This document shows, piece after piece, positions 1 to 7,800 of a stretch of DNA of 14,609 nt. Numbering within the stretch: position 1 is the first letter of the stretch; every line of letters starts with the position of its first letter. The notes beneath the pieces were generated by a model, which saw only the letters and a program-made list of their open reading frames with translations, was not told the DNA's origin and ran no database searches. A program made the translations under genes and the position numbers. Source of the DNA: Paratractidigestivibacter sp963591565 (GTDB lineage: Bacteria > Actinomycetota > Coriobacteriia > Coriobacteriales > Atopobiaceae); contig CAVAUD010000052.1 in NCBI GenBank assembly GCA_963591565.1, positions 1 to 14,609 on the forward strand, in the 5' to 3' direction.

Positions 1-55
1 TTGGCTCGCCGCCCAGGACTTCACCAACCGCCCCGAGGACGCCTACACGGGCTAG
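1..55 (+). CDS. C-terminal fragment of an unidentified protein (partial)
   Basis: Reading from base 2, the frame gives WLAAQDFTNRPEDAYTG and stops at TAG 53-55. The rest of the gene lies before the window. The codons are GC-rich at third positions like the neighbouring genes, and a good terminator begins 16 bases after the stop, which supports this as a real gene end. Seventeen residues are too few to assign a family, and I do not recognise the protein. Confidence 0.45.
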   Translation, partial: WLAAQDFTNRPEDAYTG

Positions 56-70
56 CTCGGGTGTCCCCCG

Positions 71-113
71 ACCCCTTTCGCAGCGTTTTACGGCGTTGCG
101 GGAGGGGTATTTT
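71..113 (+). terminator. Rho-independent terminator of the upstream partial gene
   Basis: Bases 71-82 (ACCCCTTTCGCA) pair along their full length with 97-108 (TGCGGGAGGGGT), with two U-G wobbles that work only in plus-strand RNA. The loop is 14 bases. The stem is followed directly by TATTTT. It begins 16 bases after the stop codon at 53-55. Its 3' edge (base 108 and the T run) coincides with the left arm of the inverted-repeat element at 108-244, so the element was either built onto or inserted against the terminator. Confidence 0.65.
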
Positions 114-244
114 CGAAAAGCGGATGCTGATTGCCGGGAGCCCAAATAGCAACCCGTTGAGAGACGACAAAACCCCAGTTGGGAGTCTTCGAGAGCGAGC
201 GGCTCCTCGAGTTCCCGGCATATTGCGTCCGCTTTTCGAAAATA
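108..244 (-). repeat. Inverted-repeat element, copy 1 (structured element with conserved core)
   Basis: The arms at 108-127 and 225-244 are complementary at 19 of 20 positions; the exception, t125/g227, is a wobble in plus-strand RNA. After a 4x4 internal loop the stem resumes with 132-139 against 213-220 (TGCCGGGA/TCCCGGCA). The central sequence ACAAAACCCCAGTTGG (167-182) is the exact reverse complement of the core of the element at 9658-9800. Each arm contains TCGA. The distances from core to the two TCGA marks (57 and 66 nt) are identical in both copies, and an ungapped comparison gives roughly 72 matches over 127 positions by hand count. Strand is given for the orientation in which the core reads CCAACTGGGG. 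It lies between the upstream gene's terminator and the GNAT gene. It could be a MITE-like palindrome or a structured RNA; it encodes no credible protein. Confidence 0.8.
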
Positions 245-278
245 GGTGTCGCCGAAAGTTAATAAAGCGCAGTTGAGG

Positions 279-291
279 GGTGATATTCACC
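279..291. promoter_or_regulatory. Small palindrome, possible operator upstream of the GNAT gene
   Basis: GGTGA-TAT-TCACC is a perfect 5-bp inverted repeat around three bases, 44 bases before the GNAT start codon. No convincing -35/-10 pair could be placed around it. It may be an operator or may be chance. Confidence 0.2.
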
Positions 292-324
292 TCGCGGATG
301 GGTACCATGGGGGTAACCTCGTGG

Positions 325-330
325 AAGGAG
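325..330 (+). promoter_or_regulatory. Ribosome binding site fixing the GNAT start
   Basis: AAGGAG lies five bases before ATG 336. The frame stays open upstream to about base 246, but that stretch encodes no GNAT-like sequence, so this site selects 336 as the start. Confidence 0.75.
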
Positions 331-335
331 CGTCC

Positions 336-773
336 ATGTTGATTCGGCCTATCACCTGCGATGACTACGACACCTTGGTTGACCTGTGGCTCGTTTGCCG
401 CGGCTCGGCCCTTTCTGAGACCGAGGACTCGCGCGAGGCGACGGCCCGCCTGCTCGAGAGAAACCCCGACACCTGTTTTGCCGCCGTGAACGAAGAAGGC
501 CTGCTCGTGGGCGCTATTATGGCCGCCGAGGACGGCCGGCGCGGCTACGTCTACCACCTGGGCGTGCTGCCCGATCACCGGCGCATGGGTATCGGCGAGG
601 CCCTTGTCCAGGCGATGCTTGCCGCCATGGACGAGAAGTCCATCACGACGGTGGCCCTTGTCGCCTCAACGGCCAACGAGGCCTGCAACGGTTTTTGGGA
701 GCGCATGGGTTTCGTTGAGCGAGAAGACCTCACCTATCGCAACCGCTCGCTGGTGAAGATCGGCCGCCAGTAA
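336..773 (+). CDS. GNAT-family N-acetyltransferase
   Basis: A 145-aa cytosolic single-domain acetyltransferase, a normal length for a stand-alone GNAT, expected to transfer acetyl from acetyl-CoA to an amine. The N-terminus (MLIRPITCDDYDTLVDLW) is the usual first strand and helix. Residues 71-81 (YVYHLGVLPDH) form the central strand, followed by the acetyl-CoA pyrophosphate loop R82-R-M-G-I-G87. The C-terminal GFWERMGF (119-126) is the typical helix and strand that closes the fold. The overall pattern resembles the YpeA type of uncharacterised GNATs; the substrate cannot be read from sequence. The start at 336 is chosen for AAGGAG five bases upstream. The gene stands alone and converges on the short-chain dehydrogenase with 33 bases between the stops. 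Confidence 0.9.
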   Translation: MLIRPITCDDYDTLVDLWLVCRGSALSETEDSREATARLLERNPDTCFAAVNEEGLLVGAIMAAEDGRRGYVYHLGVLPDHRRMGIGEALVQAMLAAMDEKSITTVALVASTANEACNGFWERMGFVEREDLTYRNRSLVKIGRQ

Positions 774-776
774 GGC

Positions 777-793
777 CGGTCGTGCAACGACCG
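777..793. terminator. Stem-loop between convergent genes, possible terminator
   Basis: CGGTCGT (777-783) pairs perfectly with ACGACCG (787-793) around a 3-base loop. It sits in the 33-base gap between the stops of the GNAT gene (773) and the dehydrogenase (807). There is no T run on either side, so it is a weak intrinsic terminator at best and may only block 3' exonucleases. Confidence 0.35.
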
Positions 794-806
794 CAACTAC
801 AACGTT

Positions 807-1649
807 CTACTCAGCGTTCGCCGAGACGCGCACATCCTGCGGCCTGCTCTCCGTCGAAGGGCCGGCCAACGCCGTGAACAGCGCGTCTTGCGCCTTAAGC
901 ACGAGCTCGCCCGGCAAGACCTTGGTCGCTGCGTAGGCCAGGCGCATGTCGCGCGCCGGGATGCAAACGCCGCGTCCCGTCTGCGCGGCCTTGATCGCGC
1001 AGGTCACCACGTGCTCGACGTCCTCGAACCCGATGCTCGTCATGCGGCGCACGGCCTGCGCGTCGCCGGCACCGTCCAAAAAGCGCGTGTCCATGAACTT
1101 GGGGCAAACGGCGCACGCGGTGATGCCCGTGCCCTTGAGCTCGTGGTTAAGGGTGCGCGTGACGTCCAGCACAAAGCGCTTGGTCGCGCTGTAGACAGAA
1201 AGCTCGGGCTGCGGCATGAGGCCCGCGACCGAGGCCAGGTTCACGATACACGACCCCCGGTCCATGTAGGGCAGCGCCGCCGAGCACATCGCCGTCAACG
1301 CGACGCAGTTCAGGCGCACCATCCCGATGTTGTCGGCGGGCGCGATGTCCCACATATGCCCAAAGCGCCCATATCCCGCCGAGTTCACCAGCCACACGAC
1401 CAGCGCGTTTTCCTCGGCGGCCAGGCTGTGCTCGATGGCCTGCCAGCTGCTCTTGGCCGTGAGGTCCAAAGGAAAGAGGCGACAGGCGTGGGTGGTCTCC
1501 TCGGCCACGCGCACGAGGCCCTCCTCGCTTCTCGCCACCAACCACATCTCGTCGATGGCGCCGCAGATCTCGGCGTCGAGCTGCCGCACGAACTCGCGGC
1601 CCACGCCCGACGTGGCTCCGGTGACGATAGCGATCCTCTTCTTGGCCAT
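807..1649 (-). CDS. Short-chain dehydrogenase/reductase (classical SDR)
   Basis: A 280-aa NAD(P)-dependent oxidoreductase with a Rossmann fold. The cofactor motif T10-G-A-T-S-G-V-G17 starts right after MAKKRIAIV. N89-S-A-G92 is the structural NNAG motif. The catalytic tetrad is present as N114, S140 (NLAS), Y153 and K157 (YSATK). R40 at the end of the second strand (WLVAR) suggests NADP(H) preference. The C-terminal part (about 180-280) would shape the substrate pocket; the substrate is unknown. Although the frame is open far upstream, the start at 1649 is chosen because the fold begins there and GAGAAG lies just before it. It follows the editing-protein gene on the same strand after 82 bases, so the two may share a transcript. 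No strong internal promoter is visible in the gap. Confidence 0.92.
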   Translation of the reverse strand: MAKKRIAIVTGATSGVGREFVRQLDAEICGAIDEMWLVARSEEGLVRVAEETTHACRLFPLDLTAKSSWQAIEHSLAAEENALVVWLVNSAGYGRFGHMWDIAPADNIGMVRLNCVALTAMCSAALPYMDRGSCIVNLASVAGLMPQPELSVYSATKRFVLDVTRTLNHELKGTGITACAVCPKFMDTRFLDGAGDAQAVRRMTSIGFEDVEHVVTCAIKAAQTGRGVCIPARDMRLAYAATKVLPGELVLKAQDALFTALAGPSTESRPQDVRVSANAE

Positions 1650-1731
1650 GGTCTTCTCGCATTCTTGCTGGTAGGGGTTACAAAATCGTTGGAAGGTCGG
1701 GGTCGCCTCGACGCGGCGGCCGTCGTCTATC

Positions 1732-2265
1732 TTACAGCTCGATATACCCAAACGGGCTGCCGTGCTCGCGCAGCAGGGCCTCGAGGTCGGCCGTGCGCAC
1801 GTGGACGCTGGCCGTGTTGCTGCAGGGGTGGCAGCCGATCCAGCCCCAGCGCTCGAAGTCGGCGTCCAGGGCGACCTGCACCGTGCGCGTCTCGTCGTTG
1901 AGCGCGGCAAACGGCGTGACCGAGCCCGGGTAGATCCCGATCTTCTCGGCCAGGTCCTCGGCCGAGGCGAACGACAACCGCTTGCTCCCCAGCCGCTCCT
2001 GCAGGACCTTGAGGTCGACCTGCTTGTGGTCGGGTACCGTGACCAGGTAATAGTTGCGGTGCTTGGGGTCGCGCAGGAACAAATTCTTGGCCTCGTGGGC
2101 GGAGAAGGGCAGCTTCGCCAGCCGCTCGGCCTCCTCGACGGTGAAGACCGGCGGGTGCTCGACGGCCTCGTACTCAAGGCCGCGCTCGTCCAACAACCGG
2201 TAGATGTCGGCCTTGGTGAGGGCGCCTGCGATCGCGTGGTCGTCCGGCCAGGTCTCTTCTTGCAT
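1732..2265 (-). CDS. YbaK/PrdX-type prolyl-tRNA editing protein (Ala-tRNA(Pro) deacylase)
   Basis: A 177-aa free-standing relative of the editing domain of bacterial prolyl-tRNA synthetase. Members of the ProXp-ala/PrdX group hydrolyse alanine mischarged on tRNA(Pro) in the cytosol. Hallmarks visible are HPPVFTVEEA (37-46), A59-K60-N-L-F-L-R-D66 holding the family's conserved lysine, the glycine and VTPFA strand (114-120, GSVTPFA), and the C-terminal GCHPCSNTASV (144-154) that replaces the usual HP-NTA motif. Length matches the stand-alone family. The start at 2265 is supported by AGAGGAG six bases upstream; an earlier in-frame Met has no such site. It is the first gene of a leftward pair with the dehydrogenase and is divergent from the hydratase. 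Specificity for alanine is inferred from family only. Confidence 0.88.
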   Translation of the reverse strand: MQEETWPDDHAIAGALTKADIYRLLDERGLEYEAVEHPPVFTVEEAERLAKLPFSAHEAKNLFLRDPKHRNYYLVTVPDHKQVDLKVLQERLGSKRLSFASAEDLAEKIGIYPGSVTPFAALNDETRTVQVALDADFERWGWIGCHPCSNTASVHVRTADLEALLREHGSPFGYIEL

Positions 2266-2422
2266 GGTCTTCTCCTCTGGGGTGTTTTTCGCATGAATCG
2301 TAGCGCACATCGCGCGGCTTGCGGTTTTGGAAATCTCTCGGCAACCCATCTGTGGATAATGGATGCCAAGCTCTTTCGCGCGCGTCCAAGCGCAGCAACC
2401 CGTATCCAACCGTGCGTATCGT

Positions 2423-2436
2423 GCCCGCATGCGGGC
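2423..2436. promoter_or_regulatory. 14-bp perfect palindrome in the hydratase leader
   Basis: GCCCGCATGCGGGC is a perfect palindrome ending 21 bases before ATG 2458 and just ahead of the Shine-Dalgarno site (AGAGGGGA, 2445-2452). It may be an operator or a short leader hairpin. Nothing else in the 192-base divergent gap gives a confident promoter; GATAAT at 2355-2360 is a possible -10 but lacks a good -35. Confidence 0.35.
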
Positions 2437-2457
2437 TTTCACTGAGAGGGGATTTGC

Positions 2458-4743
2458 ATGGTCAAGCTCTACGACGAGGGCGTCTACCTGTGCGGCGAGA
2501 AGATCGTTGCGCAAAGCGAGGCCGCGGCCGCCGGCATCACCGCCACGCCCGCCGAGGCCAAGAAGGGCACGATCGCCTGGTCGATCCTGCAGGCCCACAA
2601 CACCTCGGGCGACCCCGAGATGCTCAAGGTCCGCTTTGACGCCATGGCCAGCCACGACATCACCTTCGTGGGCATCATCCAGACGGCGCGCGCCTCGGGC
2701 ATGGAGAAGTTCCCGCTGCCCTACGTGCTCACCAACTGCCACAACTCCCTGTGCGCCGTGGGCGGCACCATCAACGAGGACGACCACGTCTTCGGCCTCT
2801 CCGCGGCCAAGAAGTACGGCGGCATCTTCGTCCCGCCCCACATCGCCGTCATCCACTCCTTCATGCGCGAGAACTTCGCCGGCTGCGGCAAGATGATCCT
2901 GGGCTCCGATTCCCACACCCGCTACGGCGCCCTGGGCACCATGGCGGTGGGCGAGGGCGGCGGCGAGCTGGCCAAGCAGCTTTTGCGCGACACCTATGAC
3001 GTCGCCTACCCGGGCGTGGTTGCCATCTACCTCACGGGCGCCCCGCGTCCCGGCGTGGGCCCGCACGACGTCGCCCTGGCCATCATCCGCGAGGTCTTTG
3101 CCTGCGGCTACGTCAAGAACAAGGTCATGGAGTTCGTGGGCCCCGGCATCGCGTCCATGACCACCGACTACCGCAACGGCGTCGACGTCATGACGACCGA
3201 GACGACCTGCCTCACCTCGGTCTGGGCGACCGACGAGGACACCCAGGCGTTCCTCGCCGCCCACGGCCGCGCCGACGACTACAAGAAGCTCGCGCCGGCA
3301 GACGTCGCCTACTACGACGGCTGCGTTTACGTCGACCTCTCTGAGATCAAACCCATGATCGCCCTGCCGTTCCACCCCTCCAACGGCTTCACGATCGACG
3401 AGCTCAACGAGAACCTCACCGATATCCTGCACGACGTCGAGGTCGAGGCCGCGCGCATCGGCGGCGACAAGGTGAGCTTCTCGCTTCTCGACAAGGTCAA
3501 GGACGGCAAGCTGCATGTCCAGCAGGGCGTCATCGCCGGCTGCTCGGGCGGCAACTACGACAGCGTGGTCCAGGCGGCCCGCGTGCTCAAGGGCGCCAAC
3601 ACCGGAAACGGCGAGTTCAACCTGGCCGTTTACCCCACGAGCCAGCCCGTCGCGCTCGAGCTTGCCCGCCGCGGCTACCTCTACGACCTCATGGAGGCGG
3701 GCGCGATCGTGCGCACGGCCTTCTGCGGCCCCTGCTTTGGCGCGGGCGACACGCCGGCCAACAACGGCCTGTCCATCCGCCACACGACCCGCAACTTCCC
3801 CAACCGCGAGGGCTCCAAGCCCGGAAACGGCCAGCTCGCGGCCGTCGCCCTCATGGACGCGCGCTCCATCGCGGCCACGGCGGCCAACGGCGGCGTGCTG
3901 ACGGCTGCCACCGACCTGCCCGACGAGGTCTGGGACGAGAAGTGCGACTACGTCTTTGACTCCGCGCCCTACGACAAGCGCGTCTACTGGGGCTACGGCA
4001 AGGCACAGACCAACGAGCCGCTGGTAGAGGGCCCCAACATCAAGCCCTGGCCCGCCATGGAGCCCTTGGCCGACAACATCTTGCTCAAGGTCTGCTCCAA
4101 GATCATGGACCCCGTGACCACGACCGACGAGCTCATCCCCTCCGGCGAGACGAGCTCCTACCGCTCGAACCCGCTGGGCCTGGCCGAGTTCACCTTGAGC
4201 CGCCGCGACCCGGAGTACGTGGGCCGCTCCAAGGCCGTCGACGCCGTGGAGAAGAAACGCGTCGCAGGTCAGAGCCTTGTCGAGGCAGACCCGGCGCTTG
4301 CCGCGGTCTTCTCTGCCCTCGAGGGCGCCGGTGTTGCCGCGGACGCCGCGACCACCGAGTACGGCAGCATGGTCTACGCCGTCAAGCCCGGCGACGGCTC
4401 GGCCCGCGAGCAGGCCGCGAGCTGCCAGCGCGTCATCGGCGGCCTGGCCAACATCGTGAGCGAGTACGCGACCAAGCGCTACCGCTCCAACGTCATGAAC
4501 TGGGGCATGCTGCCCTTCCAGATGGCCGGCGAGCCGTGCTTTGAGGTGGGCGACTACGTCTTTGTGCCCGGGATCCGCGCGACGCTCGACGGGGCGCTCG
4601 ACGACATCGCGGCCTACGTGGTGCGCGCCGACGGCGCGGTCGAGCAGGTCAAGCTCTACATCGCCGACATGACGCCCGAGGAGCGCGCCATCGTCAAGGC
4701 CGGCTGCCTCATCAACTTCAACCGCGAGAAGGCCGCCAAGTAG
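2458..4743 (+). CDS. Aconitase-superfamily hydratase (YbhJ-like)
   Basis: A 761-aa [4Fe-4S] hydro-lyase of the aconitase superfamily, similar in length and layout to the uncharacterised E. coli YbhJ group. Cluster ligands are present: C362 (GCSGGNYD) and C423/C426 (CGPC). Active-site regions are recognisable: NCHNSL (93-98), H133 (VIHSF), G149-S-D-S-H-T154, G647-S-A-R-E651 in the swivel domain, and the RSN-NWGMLPF segment (676-686) that matches the HRSN-GMGVLPL motif of AcnA-type enzymes. Two differences from aconitase stand out. The Asp-His pair is replaced by Cys94-His95, and the Ser-Ser-Arg of the swivel domain is Ser648-Ala649-Arg650. True citrate/isocitrate isomerisation is therefore not assured. 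AGAGGGGA precedes the start by about six bases. The gene is monocistronic, with a terminator 29 bases after the stop. The substrate is unknown. Confidence 0.9.
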   Translation: MVKLYDEGVYLCGEKIVAQSEAAAAGITATPAEAKKGTIAWSILQAHNTSGDPEMLKVRFDAMASHDITFVGIIQTARASGMEKFPLPYVLTNCHNSLCAVGGTINEDDHVFGLSAAKKYGGIFVPPHIAVIHSFMRENFAGCGKMILGSDSHTRYGALGTMAVGEGGGELAKQLLRDTYDVAYPGVVAIYLTGAPRPGVGPHDVALAIIREVFACGYVKNKVMEFVGPGIASMTTDYRNGVDVMTTETTCLTSVWATDEDTQAFLAAHGRADDYKKLAPADVAYYDGCVYVDLSEIKPMIALPFHPSNGFTIDELNENLTDILHDVEVEAARIGGDKVSFSLLDKVKDGKLHVQQGVIAGCSGGNYDSVVQAARVLKGANTGNGEFNLAVYPTSQPVALELARRGYLYDLMEAGAIVRTAFCGPCFGAGDTPANNGLSIRHTTRNFPNREGSKPGNGQLAAVALMDARSIAATAANGGVLTAATDLPDEVWDEKCDYVFDSAPYDKRVYWGYGKAQTNEPLVEGPNIKPWPAMEPLADNILLKVCSKIMDPVTTTDELIPSGETSSYRSNPLGLAEFTLSRRDPEYVGRSKAVDAVEKKRVAGQSLVEADPALAAVFSALEGAGVAADAATTEYGSMVYAVKPGDGSAREQAASCQRVIGGLANIVSEYATKRYRSNVMNWGMLPFQMAGEPCFEVGDYVFVPGIRATLDGALDDIAAYVVRADGAVEQVKLYIADMTPEERAIVKAGCLINFNREKAAK

Positions 4744-4772
4744 GGGCTTGTCTCGGCGCTTCGCGGGTTAAG

Positions 4773-4810
4773 AAAACCGCCGCTCGTCGCGATGACGGGC
4801 GGCGGTTTTT
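4773..4810. terminator. Bidirectional rho-independent terminator
   Basis: Bases 4773-4788 (AAAACCGCCGCTCGTC) pair with 4794-4809 with one T-G wobble and a five-base loop, followed by TTTTT (4806-4810) on the plus strand. On the minus strand the same stem ends in TTTTC. It ends the hydratase transcript and can also serve the convergent surface-protein gene. Confidence 0.85.
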
Positions 4811-4835
4811 GCGTGCCGGTGCGGTGCGTAGTGCG

Positions 4836-4863
4836 GCGCGGCTGAGCGGGCGCGGCTAAGCGG
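4836..4863. repeat. Two-copy 14-bp tandem repeat
   Basis: GCGCGGCTGAGCGG (4836-4849) is followed immediately by GCGCGGCTAAGCGG (4850-4863), differing at one base. It lies in the gap between the terminator and the stop codon of the surface-protein gene. It is probably a slippage duplication; no function is apparent. Confidence 0.6.
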
Positions 4864-4877
4864 GACGGCCGGCGGCC

Positions 4878-4897
4878 GCGCCGGGATGGCCCGGCGC
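4878..4897. other. GC-rich stem-loop at the surface-protein stop codon
   Basis: GCGCCGGG (4878-4885) and CCCGGCGC (4890-4897) are perfectly complementary around ATGG. The stem touches the TAG stop of the minus-strand gene (4897-4899). There is no T run, so it is not a standard terminator; it may stabilise the 3' end. Confidence 0.4.
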
Positions 4898-7800
4898 TAC
4901 GAGGCGTCGTCCTCAGCGGAGTCGGCGCGGTGCTTGACGACGCCGGCGGCCGCCGCGGTCACGAGGGCCGCTGCCGCGACGCCCTTGGCCGAGCGCGACT
5001 TGTCGCCGGTCTCGGGCACCTTGGCCTTGGCCTTGGGCTTGGGCTTCTCGGCGCCGGCGGGCTCGTACCCGCCGCCGTCGATCTCGTCGTCGGTCTGGTA
5101 GACGGCCGGCACCGCGGAGAAGCTCGAGGCCACGGCGTCGGAGACGGCCTTCTGCGCGACGCTGAAGGGCATGCGGCGCGGGTCGCAGATGCTCTGGAGG
5201 CTCGCGCCGAAGGTGACCTCGGCGAAGTCCTCGGGCTCGAGCCAGGCGAGGTGGCTCGGCATCGAGAGCATGCCCGCCTGCAACCTGACGTCGCCCGCGG
5301 CCAGCGTGCTGGCAAACGGGTTGGAGCGCGGCTCGCTCAGCTGGACGTTGAACTCGGTCTCGCCCTCGTAGCCCTCGGGCATGGTGAAGCTAAAGCGGTA
5401 CTTGCGAAGGAACCCGGGCCACAGGATGCCGGACTGGTCGCGGATGTCGTCGACGAACTCCGTGACCACGTTGCCGTCCTCGTCCACCACGGCCTCGCCG
5501 CCCTCGTCGTAGACGGGGTGGTAGTTGTCCGGGCTCGGCTGCAGGTACTCGCGCAGGTCGGCGCAGACCTTCTCGTCAACGACATTGCCGTCGGCGTCGC
5601 ACAGGGTCACGGTGAAGCCGTTGACCAGGCAGTTGCCGATGTTGGAGACCTCGACGGCGTAGGTCACGGTGTCGCCCGCGGCCGCGAACGGGGACTCCAC
5701 GCCCACGCTCTCGCACTGGATGGAGACGACGTCGGGGACGCTCACGTGGTAGATGTCGGACTTGACGTCGACCTCGGGGTTGTCGCCGGCGTCCTCGATC
5801 GTGGGCAGGCCGGTGAGGTTTGCCATCACGAAGTCGCGGCGGCCGTTCGCGCAGCTGAGAATGGCCGTGTTGTCGGGCGCGAAGGAGAGGCGCGCGATGG
5901 GGTAGAACTCGTGGAAGGCGCCCAAAGACTCGATCCAGCGGGACTCGAGCAGCTGGTAGACCGGCTCGCGCTGGTCGCTGTCGGTCGCGGCGCCGCCGAA
6001 GTTGGCGCCCGTCTGGGGCACGTAGTGGACCGAGCTGGAGAGCATCGCGCCGTCGTCGATGGCGGCCTGGGTATCGTCGTCCACCTGGTGGCCAGTGCCC
6101 TCGTTTAGGCGCACGGTGTAGAGGCGCTTGCCGTCCGAGGACGCGAAGATGTTGGAGTCCGTGGTGTAGCCCGAGGTCTCGACGTCGACGAGCGTCTTCT
6201 GCTTCGAGTCGTACTCGATGACGCGGTTCTTCTTCTCGGTCGGGGTGTCGCTGTCGAAGGTGTAGGTGAACAGCGCCGCATCGGTGTCTTGGTTTCCTCG
6301 CGGGGTGATGGAGGCCACGTTGGAGAGGGTAAGCTCGTCTTCGACCACCGATTTGCTTCCGCTGAGCCTGAACCCGCACACCGTGGCGTTGCCTGCGCCA
6401 TCTTGGCAGGCGAGAACTGTGTACAGGCCGATGCTGTAGTCGGGGTTCTGCGAGTTGGTGTGGTCGGGGCAGATGACGTCGAAGGTGCCGTTCTCCGTGA
6501 ACTTGCCGGACGAGTCGCCGGCGACGTTGAGCCCGTCGCCAAGCTCGCCCCACGTGAACTTCTGCCCGTCGCGGGCGTAGTACGCCGAGACGAAGATGCC
6601 CTGGTTCTCGGCGGAGCCGACGGCCTTGCGATAGTAGTAGAAGCAGCAAATGCGCCCAAACTGCTCGACGCCGAGCCTGGAGTCTCCCTCGATGACCGCT
6701 CGCGGGTGATACGTGGAGAGGTTGTTCTCGCAAAGCACGGAGTAGAGCGACTTGGACCATTCGACGCAGTTCTTGTTGGTGTTCCACAAGACGAAGGTCG
6801 TGAACTGCCTGTCCGCGGCCTCGGCGTAGTCGAGCGACTCGTTGCCCACGACCTTGACGCTCGTGATGGCCATGGCGAGCATGACCTCGCCGTTGATCTC
6901 GATGACGTCGAGGTCGTAGTCCACGTCGTAGCGGTCCTCGAGCTTTAAGCCCTCGACCTTGAAGTTGACGACCTGCTCGTTGCCGAACGCGCCCTTCTCG
7001 GCGTTCCAGGGACGCACGTGAACACGGGTGCGCGTCCAGTAGTGCCCGCCGTTGTCGGGGACGGTGACGGTGACCAGGCGCGCCATGACGGTGTTCTTCT
7101 CGGGGTTGTCGGTGTAGTAAGAGCTGCCCACGAAGGTGCGCACGTGCGAGTTGCCAAAGACCTGGTCGTAAAGGATCTCCTGCTCAACGGGGATGAGGCC
7201 CAGGCGCGGGTTGTAGGTCTTCACGGACTGGAAGGCCAGCTGGTGGTCATCGGCGGCAAGGTCGCTCGTGAAGGAGGAGGCGCCGAGAAGGGCGCGGCCG
7301 CTGGCGTCAAGGGCGCCGTAGGGGTTGGCGAAGCCCTCTGCGCCCTCGGGGCCCTTGGCGACGAGGGGGGACCTGCTGAAGCTGTCGATGTAGGGGCGGG
7401 TGCGCTCGAAGGTCTCGGGCGTCTCGTTGGAGAGGCCGGCGGTCGTCTCGTCGCCGCTCTCTGCCGCGACGGCGGCGTCGCTCGTCTCGCTTGGGGTCGA
7501 CTTGAACTCGGCGGTCGCCGCGAAGGTCTTCTGCGAGATGGCGCGCGCGTCGGACAGGTCCAGGTTCGAGGGGTCGATCGAGGACTGCAGGCTGTCCATA
7601 GCCGCAGACACGCTGTTGTTCTTGTTCGAGATCTCTTTGTAGGCGGGAGGGCAAATCAAGAAGCTCTTGTAGAAGAAGAGGGACTGCACGAACAGCTGCA
7701 GGCCGGCCTCGAAAGCGAGGCTGAAGATGGCCGTGGGGTTGTTCATCTTGTGGACGTTCGTCACGTTCGTGATGCTCGCGTATCCACGGACGCCGACCCC

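Noticed and set aside
108..244. Reading the inverted-repeat element as an ordinary terminator or a CRISPR-type repeat
   Set aside because: The roughly 100-base interior is too long for an intrinsic terminator loop, there are no regularly spaced direct repeats, and the conserved core is internal.
21..578. A minus-strand frame overlapping the GNAT gene and copy 1 of the element
   Set aside because: It is antisense to the GNAT coding sequence and crosses the inverted repeat and a terminator; no domain is visible.
1650..2369. N-terminal extension of the short-chain dehydrogenase
   Set aside because: It is out-of-frame translation of the editing gene (Ser/Arg/Pro-rich). The SDR fold begins at MAKKRIAIVTGA, with a start at 1649.
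1732..3783. N-terminal extension of the prolyl-tRNA editing protein reaching into the hydratase
   Set aside because: The extension is antisense to the hydratase and has no domain content. The real start at 2265 has AGAGGAG in front and the normal family length.
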